This document shows positions 40,301 through 55,300 of a stretch of 64,000 nt of DNA, piece after piece. Below the pieces are notes generated by a model. It ran no database searches, was not told the DNA's origin, and worked only from the letters and a program-made list of their open reading frames with translations. The translations under genes and the position numbers were made by a program. The DNA comes from Eremophila alpestris peregrina (lineage: Eukaryota; Chordata; Aves; Passeriformes; Alaudidae): contig WMCF01000006.1 in assembly GCA_009792885.1 (NCBI GenBank), forward strand, positions 372,001 through 436,000, given 5' to 3'. Within the stretch, counting starts at the first letter, position 1. Each line of letters starts with the position of its first letter.

Positions 40301-43300
40301 TCTGTTCATATTAGAGGTCCAGTATGGAGTCCTCCATTAGAACACAAGTGAATCTTAATCACAGTAACAACAATAATTATATTGTGAAAGGATAAGGAGA
40401 GAGCAGTTCTTTAGACTGTTAAATTCCTCTCTTTTACACTGAAGAAATACTGAAAGAGAATCAGAATCCCTACTGATCACCAAATAAAATGTCATATGCC
40501 CTCCATGGCGTGTCAACAGATTGTCAGAATGTTGATATATTTTGGAAAGAAGAAGGTATATTCAGATTTTCCTGTTTCATCCAGAAGTCGTAGGAATATT
40601 TAGCAGTCTTTAAAAAACTACTGTTATGTTAATATACTAATTATATAGAAAACGTAATTATTCCTTTGTAATAAATTAACCTAATTTCTTTTACTCAACT
40701 CTTTATAGCTAGGCTGCTCTGCACCACAGTCCAACCAGATACCACACAAAAGAACAGTGAACTGACAGAGTTAATGCTCCTCACAAAAGAGACAATCTTC
40801 TGAAGAAACAGAAATATACTCTGGACTGTAACTTTAGTTTTCTTTGTAGAAATATTTCAAGAATAATCCTTGAAAATAAATTATTTATTAGGTGATAGAA
40901 GCTGTATACCTACCAGAATACTGCAGGAATTTGGTAAAGAGATGGAACATGGGAAAGTACTCATCTTCTTGCCTCTGGTGTTTAAACTGCCAATGATTCG
41001 TGAATTGAAAAGCTGCTCCAAGTAGGACCGAAGAACCCTCATATCAAAGTAATTATCTACACGGCCTCCATAAATTGCATTTTCAAACAAGCCATGAACA
41101 AATTCCCACTGAAAATCTTTGGAACCTATGAATTAATTAATAAGTATTACTTTTGTACCACTGAATAGCATTGCATTATAAGCATTTCTTCTTGTCACTG
41201 CAGCTCTTCAGAGTAATACAGAGCAATGAACACATCAAATAATTAATTTTTAATTGTTTTTTTAAATGACCAAAGAGTAAAAGCTGCAGAAACTTGGACA
41301 AGTTTGTAAATATTTGTCATTGAAAAAGCAAACACTTAGAGTGCTGCAAATGAACTATTAGAAATTTTGTTTTAGACTTGAAGTGCTTTTTGAACCAATT
41401 AGTTATATTCATTTCAGAAATCATGCTATTAAAACTTCAATTTTGTGTTGTTTTGTCATTAATAAAATTTTATATACTATTTTCTACCATGGTCCCATCT
41501 GACCTCATAATTTACACTGACTGATTAACCCAAAAGCAGATCATGCTCCAAATAGGTAAGGTTACTGGAAATGTCATCTTTCAAACACAAATGAAGATCA
41601 TTATGAATCACACAACACAGCACATAAGTTTAAGCATGTTAATAGTAATTTCCTGGTCCGACTGATGTTGCATTAGATTACTCTGACTCAGCCATATCCC
41701 ACAAGTTCAAAATAACTTATTTTGCCTCCATTTTATCATAGTTGCCCAAAATAACTACATGGGACAATGATCTACTTGTATTCTATTAGCTTTCATGTGC
41801 AGGTGAAAGCTTGATCAGAAAGGAACTCCATAAAGTCCACTGAAAGAGGGAACTGGCAATTAATAAAAATTACCTTTACCATATTAACGAATATTAGAAA
41901 TTCCTACACTGGTTAACAGAACAATGAAGTGGGCTCTGTCTAATACTGAGCTTAAATATGAAGAATTCTTTCATATTCAATTCATTTATTCAATATTTAG
42001 GGGAACTCACACTGGAAAGGATGGAGACACAAGATTTCATCAAATAGGCAGCCCTGTATTTCTTATTTCTTCCTCTGGGCTCAAGAAGCTGAGCAGCATA
42101 CTCCCATGGCACCAAGAATTATTGGGTTATCCAATCACCCAAGAAATGGATTTATGATTTATCCTGTTTCTCTGGTTTCACTTACTGATGATGAGCCTTG
42201 CAGCACCTCTACTTTTATAAGAGTGCTATAGAAAGATAAAGCTCTTCATGCAACACCTCTACCAATGGGACTTTCCTTAAGAAGTGACTTACCCTCAAAG
42301 AGTCTATCAATAATGTCAAAACCAGCACGGAGATCAGACAAAGAAAATTCATAAAACTTGGTCCAGCCCTACCATGAAAAGAAATACAAAGAATTTCATT
42401 AGTCACATGATGATCATGAAGTAAAATACTACTGTCATGTGGTTACTGAATGCTGTATAAAACTTAATGAAAAAAGAAACAACCTGTGTCCTCTAAAGTG
42501 CATTTTTTGAAACATTCAATAGAGGTAGTATAAAAAATTCAGTTGTAACAGTGCATTTAATTTTATATACTTACAAAAACCAGAATCCATTGAGTATGAA
42601 AAATATAAACTTAAGTTTATTTTATTTCCTATCAATATTTACTTCAACTAAAACTTGATGACATCTACAACTAGATCATGCATTGAATTACAATTTTTTA
42701 TTTCTGAAGGCCTTTTTGTGTTTCAGTATACACAGTATTTTCATAAATAGGACTGATTCTTCAAACATAATCTTTAATATATTCATATCACCTTACTCCT
42801 TAATTCATGTCACTTCTCATCTGACCAAAAAATTGTCAAATACTGCTACTATTCCCATAATAATGCTGACCACCATATGCATATTTTAATCATCTGCAGG
42901 TTTTGACCTCCTTTTTGTTTTTAGGGCATTATTCTTTATGTAGCAGGAATGCGTTCTGTGTATGTAATTCTCACAAAAAGCTTTCAGTGTAAATGGGAAA
43001 GTATAAATCAACATTGACATTTGACAAATAATTTAGGAAATCCAGATCTCAAAGGTATGTCCTGTTGCTCTTTTTATGGTGTACTTTGCATATGGATGAG
43101 ATCATAGCAACAGTGCATATGATTCATGAAGAGAAATGCAAATGTGTCAGCAACATGCACATGTCCAGTGAGATGAATACAGCCTGAGGTCAAGACTGCA
43201 GCTGCTCCACAGATCACAAAAAACTATCAGCCAGCAACCATGAAGGTCATATTCTGGAAAGATGCTCCTAAAAGTATCCATGTTGGGCTTTTTGGACAGA

Positions 43301-46300
43301 TCTGTACATGAACCCAAACCAATTCAAAATTCATTATAAAATACAAGAGCTTCTACCTGAGACTAACTACAGTCCATCAATGTTAGACACTGGATATCTT
43401 GAAATATAAACCAATCCCTGTCTGCACATTTGTGCAGTGGAATTAAAGAGAGCACCAATCCTATCTTGTGTTACTTGAAAACCTGGCCAAATGAACATGA
43501 ATTTGAACAAGAACAAAGGAGAATTCATGTATCAGTTTAATACTTTAAATATTTTCACCTATTGTACTTCTTGAATACTATATTCAAAAGCCTGTTACTG
43601 CAAAAAGCAAACAATCTTTAAAAAATCACCAAGTCAAAACTAGCAAAAAAGTCTCAAACATTCCAGACTCTGCCAGATCAAATCCTTCAGATGACAGAGT
43701 ATTTTCATATCTAGTCTAAATAGAATAAAATAAACAAAACATAAAGCAATTTGTTGTTTGGTGTCTTTTTTGGTCTGTTTAATTAAGGCATCTTGCAGCC
43801 AGGAAAAAATGTTCACTTTACTCAAAAATTTAGCTAAGGAAAAAACACATCACTGAAAATCATTATAATCCTTGCAATAAATTAATGATTTCCCTTGTTC
43901 TTCCCTTTTCTTGAAAGACTTTGTATGAAGAAAATGTAGACAATATCATCTCCTCCTTCCCTCCAGTATCTCTTTTCTCATGTCTTCCATTCAATTGCGT
44001 TTCCAAGCAAATAGGATACATAGAATCCTTTCCACACTTCTGTAGCAGCATCACTTACAACATGAATCACAAAATAACTCCATGCAGGCAGAAGCAATTT
44101 TCAGAGGAACAGGAACTGAGGTTACCAGGATCTTATTTTGCAATGAATTCAGTGACAATAAAGGCAGGCACCAGAAACATCCAAGTTTTTCTCGTTTCTG
44201 AATATGACCCAACACACACTTGATGAAAACTACTTCCAAGATCAAAAGCTAATAAATGGTAAAATTTTTTTAAAATATAGCAAATAAAATATTACCTGAG
44301 GGATATAATTTCTTCTTTCTTGGCATACAGCATGAAACCATGCTAAACAAAAGAGAGAATGTGCTCTAGACAGATTTCCCTTTTTGTTGATTTGCTCTGG
44401 TGTCCAAGATTCATAAGTTCGCAAGAGGTTTTTTTTGAGGCCTGGAGGTGCCTGCATTGGAAGGAAAAACACTGTTCTAGAAAATCTGGTTTTTTTGTGT
44501 GCTATTTTCTTAGATTGTAACCTGGAATATATAACTTAATGAAATGACAAAAGGTACTTAATAGAACAAAATTTGGTTCCATGGTCTCAGTCATTCCTTA
44601 AGCTGAGCTATTTCAAATGCAAAATTCTCAATTTTGAGTAAAGGCTTTTAACTGTATGTTCAGCTATATGGGAGGAGAGCCATTTTTGTTGAAAGAGTCC
44701 AGTGAATATAAAGCTACAGGGCCCAAAAGGAAAACATGAAAGTGGGATTCTGTGATCTTCAAACGAGGATCTTCATCAAGGAGAAAATCCTTGTTTTCCA
44801 TCCATGTAACAACACCCATGTTCATTTTCGTTTTCAAGAAAAACAGATTAAATGCACAAAAGAATCTGGAGCACAAAACAGAACAACTACTTCTCCTATG
44901 TAAACTTATTTTCAGTTCATACTTTCAGTTGGAAAAAGCATCTAGGAAAAAAATCATCTTTCAAGGTAAACTCATAGCATTTTTTGTATTACATGTAATT
45001 GAAATATAAGGTAAAACCTGTTATTCTATCTAAACATAAAGTTTGCTATACATCAAGATTCATTCAGTGTAAGAGTCTAATAAAAGCTTTCCAAACGGAT
45101 CTTACTTCATAAGTTATTTTCAGACTTGACTGAAGCAAAATCGGAGTAAACTTAGGATGAACTTCCGTAGTAAGCCAAAGACGAAAGTTTGGTTGAGGAT
45201 GTAATGTATTCAGTTCCTATGAAAGAGACATTAGATACTGAAATAGGCTTTGAGGTGATTGGGGTTTTTTATACATAGAACAGTCTTTACGAAATTATAA
45301 TATCCTGGATTAGAAAGTTAGGTTTATCTAAAAATCAGCAGTTGCTTATACACCTAAGGTTATAGCTGAAGATGTGTTGCCTCCACACATTCTATATCAC
45401 TGCTGTGCTCAAATCTGAAGTTCATCCTAGCTGTGTCACAATGTTTGCACCTTCTCTTAGATACTTAATTCAAGACATAAAAACATAGAGCTTTACTTCT
45501 TTTGAGTACAATAACAACAGAAGGCTACATCAAAAATGATGAAGGCTTGCAATGCGGGAGGCATATCAACAACAGGTCTCAATGACTATCAACACCAGTA
45601 TAGCTATATTAATTTCTTTTTCTTCAAGTATTTGTTGTATGAACCCTTCATGTATCATGATTCACAGAAAACTGAAGATTGGAAAATATTGAAAATATTG
45701 TCAAAAGTTATTTCAAATATAAAGGCTTCACAAAAATATATAATTATCAAATATATGGAAACACACTGGTGGTGCTCAGTTGAAACCCACACATTTGCCA
45801 TCAAAGACACCAAAGTTTCCTGACAAGTGGTTTCAGAACAGTCAATAGTTTTGTGCATGTGTGTTGGAAGAAACGCAGCTCAGAAAACTCTTGAAATATT
45901 TTCTCACAATCCATTCATTCTGATAATCTCTAGAGCGTAATTATTATCATTTTGTTTTCAGTGTTTTTAGTAAAGAAAAAAATCTGGAAAACCATTACTT
46001 GTTCAGCTATTTAAGCAAAATGACAACTATAACTGGCTGTATAGTTATATATATCTAACTATATATATATATATATATATATATTTGTGAAGCTTGGAAG
46101 GAACCACCAGAGACTGCCTATTCCAACTCAGTGCTCAAAGCAGAGCCAGATACAAGCTGCCCAGACCTGTAGCCAGTCAGGTTTTCAGTATCTTCAAGGA
46201 TGGAGACTCCACAGCTTCTCTGGCAACCTGCTCCAGTGTTTGACCACTCTCACACTGAAATAAGTTTTATCAAGTATTTAAATATTATTTCCTGTATTTT

Positions 46301-49300
46301 AGTTTGTGCCCATGGCCTCTTTTCCTGTCATGGGACACCACTCAAAAGGGTCTGACTCAGTCTCCTCTTTCCCATCAGCCAATACACAAAATACTAAGAT
46401 TCTCCCTGAAGTTTCTCGTTCCCAAGCTGAACAGTCCCAGTTCTCTCAGCTTCTCTTTGTATGACACATGCTCCAGTTCCTTCATCACCTCTGCAGCCCT
46501 TTACTGAACTGGTTCCAGTATGCCCTTGTCTCTCCTTCATTGGCTAGCCAAGTAGTGGACACAGCACTCCAGGTCCAGAATTAACCAGTGCTGAGTAGAG
46601 GGGAAGGACGACTCCCCCCCTGCCTACTGGCAACACTCTGCCTAAAACAGCCCAGGATGTCAGTGGTCTTTGCTGCAAAGTCACTTTGCTGGCTCATGGT
46701 CCCCTTCTTACCCACCAGGACTCCCAGATCTTTCCTGCCAAGCTGCTCTGCAGCCAGTTTGTCCCCAGACTGTTCAGGTGGCTAGAGTTACTCCTTCTCA
46801 TGGTAAGCACTTGCCATTTCCTTTTGCTGAACTTCACAAGGCTCTTGTCAGCCTACTTGTCCAGTCTATCAAGGTCCTTTAAATTGAAAGTACACTCATC
46901 TGTTTCATCAATCATTTCCCTTAGTTTTTTATCATCTCTGCTTGCTGAGAAAGCACTTTGTTCCATTATTCACCTCATTAATTAGGATATTAAACAATGT
47001 TGGCCACAGTATCAATGCCTAAAGCACATCATTGATGACTGGCCTCCAGCTGGATTTTTTGATGCTGAAAGTAACCCTTTGAGTAACACAATTAAGCCAC
47101 TGTGGGTACACTTGGGTCCATATTCAAGAACTGAATTTCTGTACCTGGATGGAACTGACTTATGAATATGCAGCAGTCTCTTAAGAGGATGTTCATATGT
47201 AAGAATTACATAGCCTCACACTTGCTAATGGTATGCAAAAGAGGCAAGGGGATGTGCAGAGTCAAACATCAGGAAATCTTAGTCTATATTAAGCTCAGCA
47301 AGATGTTTAACACATTCAGTATTATGTTTGTGTGGAAAGAGTAAGACCCTCCTGACATATATCCATATTTTAATACTTATAAGATATGAAATTTTGAATT
47401 CAGCAAGGAGCTTACAAACATTTCATTACTGTTGAATGTCTTGTTCAGACTACATGACACACATCAGTGTTATCTTGCTTTGCCTTTCTGTTTTTTCAGA
47501 ATGGATTATAGGAATGCTGAAGGTACATGCCACAGGGTTACTGCTAGACGGATGACAGACTCCAAGCTCACATTCACGGACTATGCTTTACAAAAATCAC
47601 TGAAAACTGGAAAATTAAGACTGTAGTAACTGTTGAAGGAACTCCATTATGTTCTTCTGACTTTATTTGTTTTGAGGATTTCATGGTGATGTACATGAAA
47701 AGTATATCATATAAAATAAATTTTAGTTAGCAAGTGATTTTTATACACCATAAGCATTTCTATAAAATATGAGACATTTTAATTTCAAATTAGCAAAAAC
47801 CTCCTAGTCACCCAGCCTGAGTCTGCACTTCAAAAAAAAAAAATTACTAAAATGAAAGTCCTAGAACTAAGGGGGAAAAAATTAAATTCAAGTTCATGAA
47901 AAAACATGGGCAGTATCCCATAAAATACCAGAAGTCCTAATTGGAGCATTTGCTCACTCACTGTGGTAGAAATACTCTACATTGTATGAAAATTAAAGCA
48001 CTCACACAAAGAACGTAGCTGCTTGGATCTTACACAGTTCACCTTATTCATGACTGAGAAAACCACAACAATATATTTTTAAAGTTCAGTTTTAAACATC
48101 ACCATGGAAATGCCTGAAATGCTTCAGAAATGTTGCATACTAATTTTGTCTGGTTTCCTGCATCATCTTCTCTATTCATCCTCACCTTCTCCAATACAGG
48201 AAGCCAAGTTGTAACGAGGTGCAGGTTCTTCAAACACAGCCATTCTCCATTCCGAGCACATTCCCTTAAAGTTTGAATAGCCAGGTCAGCTTGGCCCTGG
48301 CCCATGGCAATCTGAAATGGCAGAGACATTCTCATACCTCATTTAACAGTTAAATACAAAATTGTGTTTTCAAGTTAGGATACATATGTTAAAAAAAAAA
48401 GAGTGTGGAGATAACCAGAATTTTCTCTAATATGATACGTTACTAAAGTAGAGAAAAGATTAAGGGAAACAAGTTCTTCTCTGCAACTCATCTAGCCAAT
48501 TTCTGTACAAACAACATTACCTACTCTTTTAATGAAAAAACCATGTATCACTTGGTGACAGTGATCGTATTCCCTTGGAAGTCAAAAAGTAATTTAAATA
48601 ACAATGACTAAACTCTATTACTGCAGAACTGCAAAAATAAGAGATAACTGAGAAATAAGTTTCTTTCGAATGGAAGTTAGGAGTATTTCTTTAGAAGAGA
48701 AATACTCCATTTTATATTAAGACAAGTGAAAGACTAAGGCTGCTCTCTTTTCAGCTGGGATATATAGACAGTGTAACATATACTCCTTTCTTCACCTTTC
48801 ATAGTACCATATTAGTTCTAGCTTACAATACAATGGAAGATATAGATAAAAAAAAAAAAACCTGAACCAAACAAGTTGAAAATAAAGAGGTCTGAGCCAA
48901 TGTGAAAAGTCTTGTCTTGGCATTATGATTCTCTGACTATGTAGAACTGAGCATAATATCTTACAATAACCAAAAACAGTCAAAAGTCACCAGCAGTGAC
49001 TTTCAGACTTATAGTAGCAGACAGCAAAAATTTAGCATTCTTTTCTTTATCCCATATGAGAAATAAATCAACAGAGAAGGAAATTCTATCTTTTATGTTC
49101 TATTCAAATTACGTGAGAGAGAGTAGGAAAAAATAACAAAAAACATTCTTATTGATGTAACAACTTTCAGATGATTTAGCTTTGAGTCCTGGTCCTTAAC
49201 TGAATACCATCCTATGCTACATTTTGAAAGTCCAACATGTAAAGGATATTTAGAGATAAATACGACAATCCACGTGGCAGAGTAAGAAATATGCGTTCCA

Positions 49301-52300
49301 GCTAGATAAGATGGCAGTAGCATCTAAATTTTTACAATTTGATGGCAAAAATATATTATATCAGTTTCTGTTCCAGGAAAGGAACAATTTCAAGGACTAT
49401 TTAAAAGCAACATTAAAGTTGACATTTTCCATTTCTATGCTAACCAGTGATCAGCTAGATAACAACTTCCCTCCCCTTAATATGTCAAATGACAGAAGGA
49501 AATAATACTTCACAGAAAGTTATAAAGCATATTGGTACTGTGTATTGGGAATATTAGGAACCACTTGATTCATATAATAATTTGAATTGGAATGGATCTT
49601 GGAAGGCATCTAGTCCAATCTCCTGCTCAAAGTAGGGCCAGGTATGAAAGACCAAATCAGGAGCTAAGGGCTTTGTCCAGTAGATTTTTGGGAACCTTCA
49701 AGGATGTAAAATTTCTCAAAATATTTTCCAGAATTTCACAAAATACCTCAGAGTTCACAAACACTGAACACACAATTTATGTTTTCTGTTAAAGAAAGAA
49801 ATGTGCAAATCATGTAAGCAGAGGTTTTTACCGGGTTTTGTTTGTTTCAATGACTCCATACTAAAAAAGATAATGCTGCAGCATGTATAACAATTCTCAG
49901 CCTCTTTTGTTCTTTTCCATCTATGTTCTCATTTTTTCCTTCTCCGCACTGGAGGAATGTCTCTTGTTTGGATTTTGCTACTGTGAACATGACTAATTGT
50001 GTGTCTCTTCTCCAGCCCATTTTGCCAATGGAATAAGAAGTTAGTATCAAGACAGGTGGGAACAACAAGACACCACAGACACCAAACTATGATTTTACTT
50101 ACTAACTTCCTTAGAAAACAAAGTAAAACAGATATTACTACAGCAAAAATTTACACATTGTGTTTTTTAATCACTACACTTATCTAAGACTGACCTGATG
50201 GTAGCCCTCAGTATTTCCTTCAACACTGGCAAGTTCCTGTAATTCTTGAGAAGGATCAGCACCAGGAGAAATTATTATCAAGATGGGCTCAATTTCCAGT
50301 GTCTCTTTATACAGACGTTTCATGTTCAGAGGTGATGGAGATAATTCTTTTATTCCTATAATAATAATTAGAATTATTATGGAAATAAAGTGACTACACA
50401 TGATGGAGTGCTTCATTATCCACTTTAGAGTTCATCTGGCTGTCAGAAGTTCCGTTCAGCAGACACCATAAAACTAGTTTTAAAATGAAGAAAAAAACCC
50501 TTACAACATGCAGGTAGGTATAAGGTATCCCACATTGAGAAGAAAAGTATTGCTGGATTTCCAGTTTGACAAACTGCAGTCTTTATTTAGAGTCTCGTCT
50601 TGAGGAAAGAGAGGAGTGGAATGAGAAGCTATACTCTTTGCTAAAATTAATTGCAGAGTGTATGTCCACATGGAGAACTTCTCTTCTTACTGCCCTGAGA
50701 GCCTTAATCATTCAACTACATAGTCTTGGTACTATGATTACATATACTACATCTATTACTTGTTTTAATATACAACTTAAATGTCTAGAATGTTGACCTC
50801 ATATAGGCTCATACATGAGCCTGAAGATACATGTATTAGTGTATCATAAATTAAATAGTATTAACTACATATTTTCATGCATCTTTAGACTGGCACTTAA
50901 CCAGTGAAGCATTGGGTGCAATAGGAAATCACAACACACATTAAGGCAGAAGAGCCCAAATCAGTGACATCTACACCACAACTAAAAGATGGAATACACA
51001 CCTCCTTGAGGATGCAGTCCATTTTCAGATCTGAGCATGTTGCACATAGAACAATGTTATATAATTTGTACCACAGAAGCACGGAATGGTTTGTATTGGG
51101 ACATCAAAGATCATCTCGTTCCAACCCCCTGCCATGGGCAGGGGCACTTTCCACTAGACCAAGTTGCTCAGAGCCCTATCTAGCCTGGCCTAGAACAATT
51201 CCAGGGATGGGGCATCCACAATTTCTCTGGACAATCTGTTTCTGGACAATCTGCCTCACTACCCTCACAGGAAACAATTTCATCCTAAAATCTAATCGAA
51301 ATCTACTCTTTCAGTTTGAAGTCGTTCCCCCTTGTTCTGTTACTACATGCTCCTGTAAAAAGTCCACCTCCAATTTTCTTGTGGGCCCCCTTAAGTACTG
51401 AAAGGTTGTTAACATGGTGCATTTCTGTATAGCATACAAAATAAAGAAATAAGCATGCTGCAGGTGATACAAAATGCATTCGTACAAAATTCTTATGAAC
51501 TTCATCTTCAAAATAAATTATTTTACTCCCTCCTCATCCATAACTTTCAAATATAGGTAAATGGTGAGAAAAGAAAAAAAAAATCTCTGGATAAAACAGA
51601 ATTGAAAAGCTTTCTTGTAGGATATTACTGCTCTTTTGGAATTCATTTTTTCTCACAGGAAAGCAGCCAAATGAGATTGGAAACTTAATTGCTTCCTTCA
51701 GAACTATGTGGAACAGTTTAAGTTGTTTCAGGGCAAGGACACTGAAAAAGACATGGCAGAACAAAAATATGAAAAAATATTCATATAAGTGGGACATCTT
51801 TTATTGGTTAGACAGTGCTAGTCAGGATTTTGCCAATGTCATTGATAGGCATAAAAGTCTGTGGATGATTTGTGCATGATTTACTGGTTTTGAAAATCCA
51901 AATGGAGTCAATGGTTTTCTGCCTTCCTTGGTGAGGTTGTAGCTTTATGCACCAAAAGCATTCCCCTGTGCAGCTGCTGGTCTCAGGTCTCTGCTGGTTT
52001 TTGAGCCACACACACTGCAGATCATTCTTGTCATTTGAGCCCAACAGGCAGGGACATTGTCAGCATGGACCATGTCATCAAGACCAAAGCACCCTCTCTA
52101 TCTACTAATAATGTTTAACAGAGAAGCTATACCTTAATGATGAAAATCCCAGTCTGGGTGCAGATATGGAGCCAATTTTGAGCAACAAATAATGTCCAAG
52201 ACAGCTTAAGGGAGTAAGGTAAAGTGACTTTTAAAACCTACAGTGTCCACCCTGATGAGACACTCAAAACTGCTAAAAACTGAAGGGAAGTTTTTGTGTG

Positions 52301-55300
52301 CTATACTGCAATATTAAGATTATTTGGCATATGGGTTTCAAACTTTGGATATAATAGACTTGAAAGAGGAAACTGACAGAAGATAATAAATAGACAACCA
52401 TAGCATTGAGCCACTCTAAATCATGTGATTTTTAAACAGACAGCAAAAAGTATTACAGACCAACAAGAATAGACAAGAATGAGTAATATTAATGAAATAA
52501 TCTTTTGAGACTCAATTTATATAATCTCAAACCTAATGGCCGTCAAATGGTAAGTGACATAAAATAATATATACAGAAAATCTGAGTCTTAAAGAGTGTG
52601 GTGCAGTGTATAACTTTGAGAAAACCAATTATATTCCTTTCTTAATTAACACAGTGTTCAAGAATTAATTAAAAGAATTTGACATATCTTTTTATTATAT
52701 TTTCAATCACTGTGCAAAATAAACCAAACTGTTTTAAAAGTACTTTTAAGAATATTTTACATGAACAAAATCAGCAAACCCATTTAGAGCATATTTTCAT
52801 ATGCTAAAACTCAGGTATTCCGTAAGAACTATAAAACAAAAGAGAAACATAGGACAAAAAAAGCTATTTAATTGTTGTGCAGAAAGACCCTGGTGAAAAA
52901 TTAACTTACCTAGGGTTTTACATGCAAAAAGAGACATGGCACTCTGCAGTCTGTCTGGTCTGACAGCCTGGACCACAAGTACCTTAAAATAAAATATATT
53001 CAGGGGAGATGAAAGTACATAGCAACAATTTAAAATGCAAGACTCTTCTAAGAAGAATGAATTCCTTGAATTTATCTTCAGAACAAAGTTATTTTCTCTG
53101 AATATTTAGAGCTATCTGATCATTCCTTTCCAAGATAATCTACTGTAATTGTTCTTTTGTAAGTAGCTTGTTCTACCAACTGAATCAGAAGCTAGATCTC
53201 TACCTCATGTCTACTTGTAGGCCACAAACTTTTCTACAATGTTTTAGAGGAAAAAGTAGCTCTGTGAGTAGCTGGAATGACAGAAAGCACACTCAGCTTT
53301 ATACGAGTACCTAAATCTATGCCCATATAGAAGCAGTAATGTCCTACTTGGAATAGTAGTATTTCTGGTCTCAGTTCAAATTAATTTATGAGTGGCACAT
53401 CAATCTAACAATGTAGTTTCAATAAATTTCATAAACAGAAACATTCTTAATACTTTCTGTACAAGTAACAAGATGCACAGATCATTCCAGGCTTACTTTC
53501 TTACAAATGCAGACATTTTCTGACAACACACTACATACATAAGAAGCGCTCTTCAGCATTTCATTGAATCAAATATGATTCAGACAGTTTCCTTTCCAAA
53601 ATGGTTGGTTCCTAAATTCCATGCATGCTATTTCAGAAATTTTCCTCCCCCCCAAAAAACTCCAAATAGATAGCAGCTAAGAGCCAATCAACATGAAACT
53701 TCATTCTCTAATACCCCATCCTTTCTTTGGATGTTTTGATGTAAAGTAACTTCAACAGAAAAATCACAGCATCATTTAAAAATAAGTAACAACACCTTTT
53801 TTTCCATAAACACAAAAGTGATTATATTTTTCTCTTCCAGTGGAAAAGGACCCTCAGGTTGGAAGGAACTTGCCTTTCCCATATTATTGGGGCGTTCTTT
53901 ATCACCAGGTTTTCAGAAGTAATTTTTATAACTTCTATTCCAAAGAAGCAGAGGCTGCTACTGCCTTTTGTGTCAGATGTGTGAGTTTGCATATTCAGTG
54001 ATGAAGTAAGATGCTCCACAAGCTGACCCACCCAGCAGTAACAAAGCAACCATGAAAGAATTTTCATACCTATTCATAAAATTAATTCCCTGTATATTTC
54101 TAAAGAACTTGTTACCTTAGAGGGTATACTCAGGTGCAGTTAATGTATCAACACTAAAAAGACTCAGATAACAGAGAAATCACATGCACTATAGTAAAAA
54201 AAAATATATAATTCTTAGATTAAAAACGAGTTAATGTGGAAGGCAGTGTAGATACTGCCACTGCTTATAATTCAACCAGGCCTTTATGTAAAATTTACTT
54301 TCACTGCTGAACTCATAATTAATATTATGAATGGAAAGCTTACCTGCTGAAATAAGGAAATTCTTTTTACAACAGGAGATGGAAAGTCTTGTTCACATAT
54401 AGAGCTCTGAGAAAAAGTGCGCCACAGACTTTCATCTTCAAAGCAAAGTGTCTGATACAGATCTGGGAGAGAAACCTACAAAACAAATAGTATAGATTTA
54501 AGTGTAAAGAAGAATAGCCATTTGGATATTGTATATTTTAATTTACTTCCAAATATCACTATGACCTCTACTGTGCAAATCACAGAATTCAACTTTATCC
54601 TTGGTGTTAGAGAGTTCTTTGATTTCAATTACCTCTAAGTTCTTTCCTCTAATGATGATCTGCTATCAGTATTGGTTTGCTATCAGTGCATGCTACTGAT
54701 TCACTCAGTAATTCAATTTCTGTTAGTTTATTTGTTTATTTAAATCTCTAACTATTATGCTTGCCACACCATTATTGTGATTGTTACTGATTCCTGGTTG
54801 AAGAGAAATTAAATAGTGAACTCTGGGTTTAGCAAAGAAAGTCCTTGCCAAAGACCAGTCAAGGGTTTTTTTTCTAGCTGCTGAGCTACATGCAGGAGGA
54901 GCAGAGGCCAAGACAGAATTTCAGGATTAGTATTTTCCTTTAGTTCCCTTCAGGATCAGAGGACTTCAACATTGACTGTGGTAGGAGGAACCACAGCAAG
55001 AAAGAGCTTTTATTTTACTTCAATCTGAGCAATCATGAACTCTGAAACACCCCCAAAGATGTACAGAGAAATGTGATGAGGAAAATATTCATTTCTGAAT
55101 TAACAGTTTATGGCTTTTAGTACAATATGAAGTGATTTGTGGAAGTCATTACATAATGACTTCATAAATGAGGTCAATTTCATAAATGAAATCTAAAACT
55201 AAATATTGTTTGTCATTTTTCTTCTCTCTTCCTATCTATAAAAATTGTAGAACTTGGATAGATTACAGGATCACTCAAATGCATTGAAATTCATTGTTGG

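Larger units (their letters stand above)
45217..48185 (-). other. DYNC2H1 intron with long CR1 and (AT)n
   Basis: 3.0-kb intron. An (AT)12 microsatellite (46061-46084) directly abuts a 1-kb CR1 copy (46088-47140). The flanks show nothing recognisable. Confidence 0.85.

Noticed and set aside
51808..52070. GC-richer block with a 78-codon minus-strand frame rich in Cys and Trp
   Set aside because: Checked as a possible processed pseudogene or transposase relic. No motif of any family could be recognised.
53822..54067. 81-codon minus-strand frame and a GGTTGGAAGGAACTT motif
   Set aside because: The motif is reminiscent of a CR1 tail but does not extend, and the frame has no family signature.
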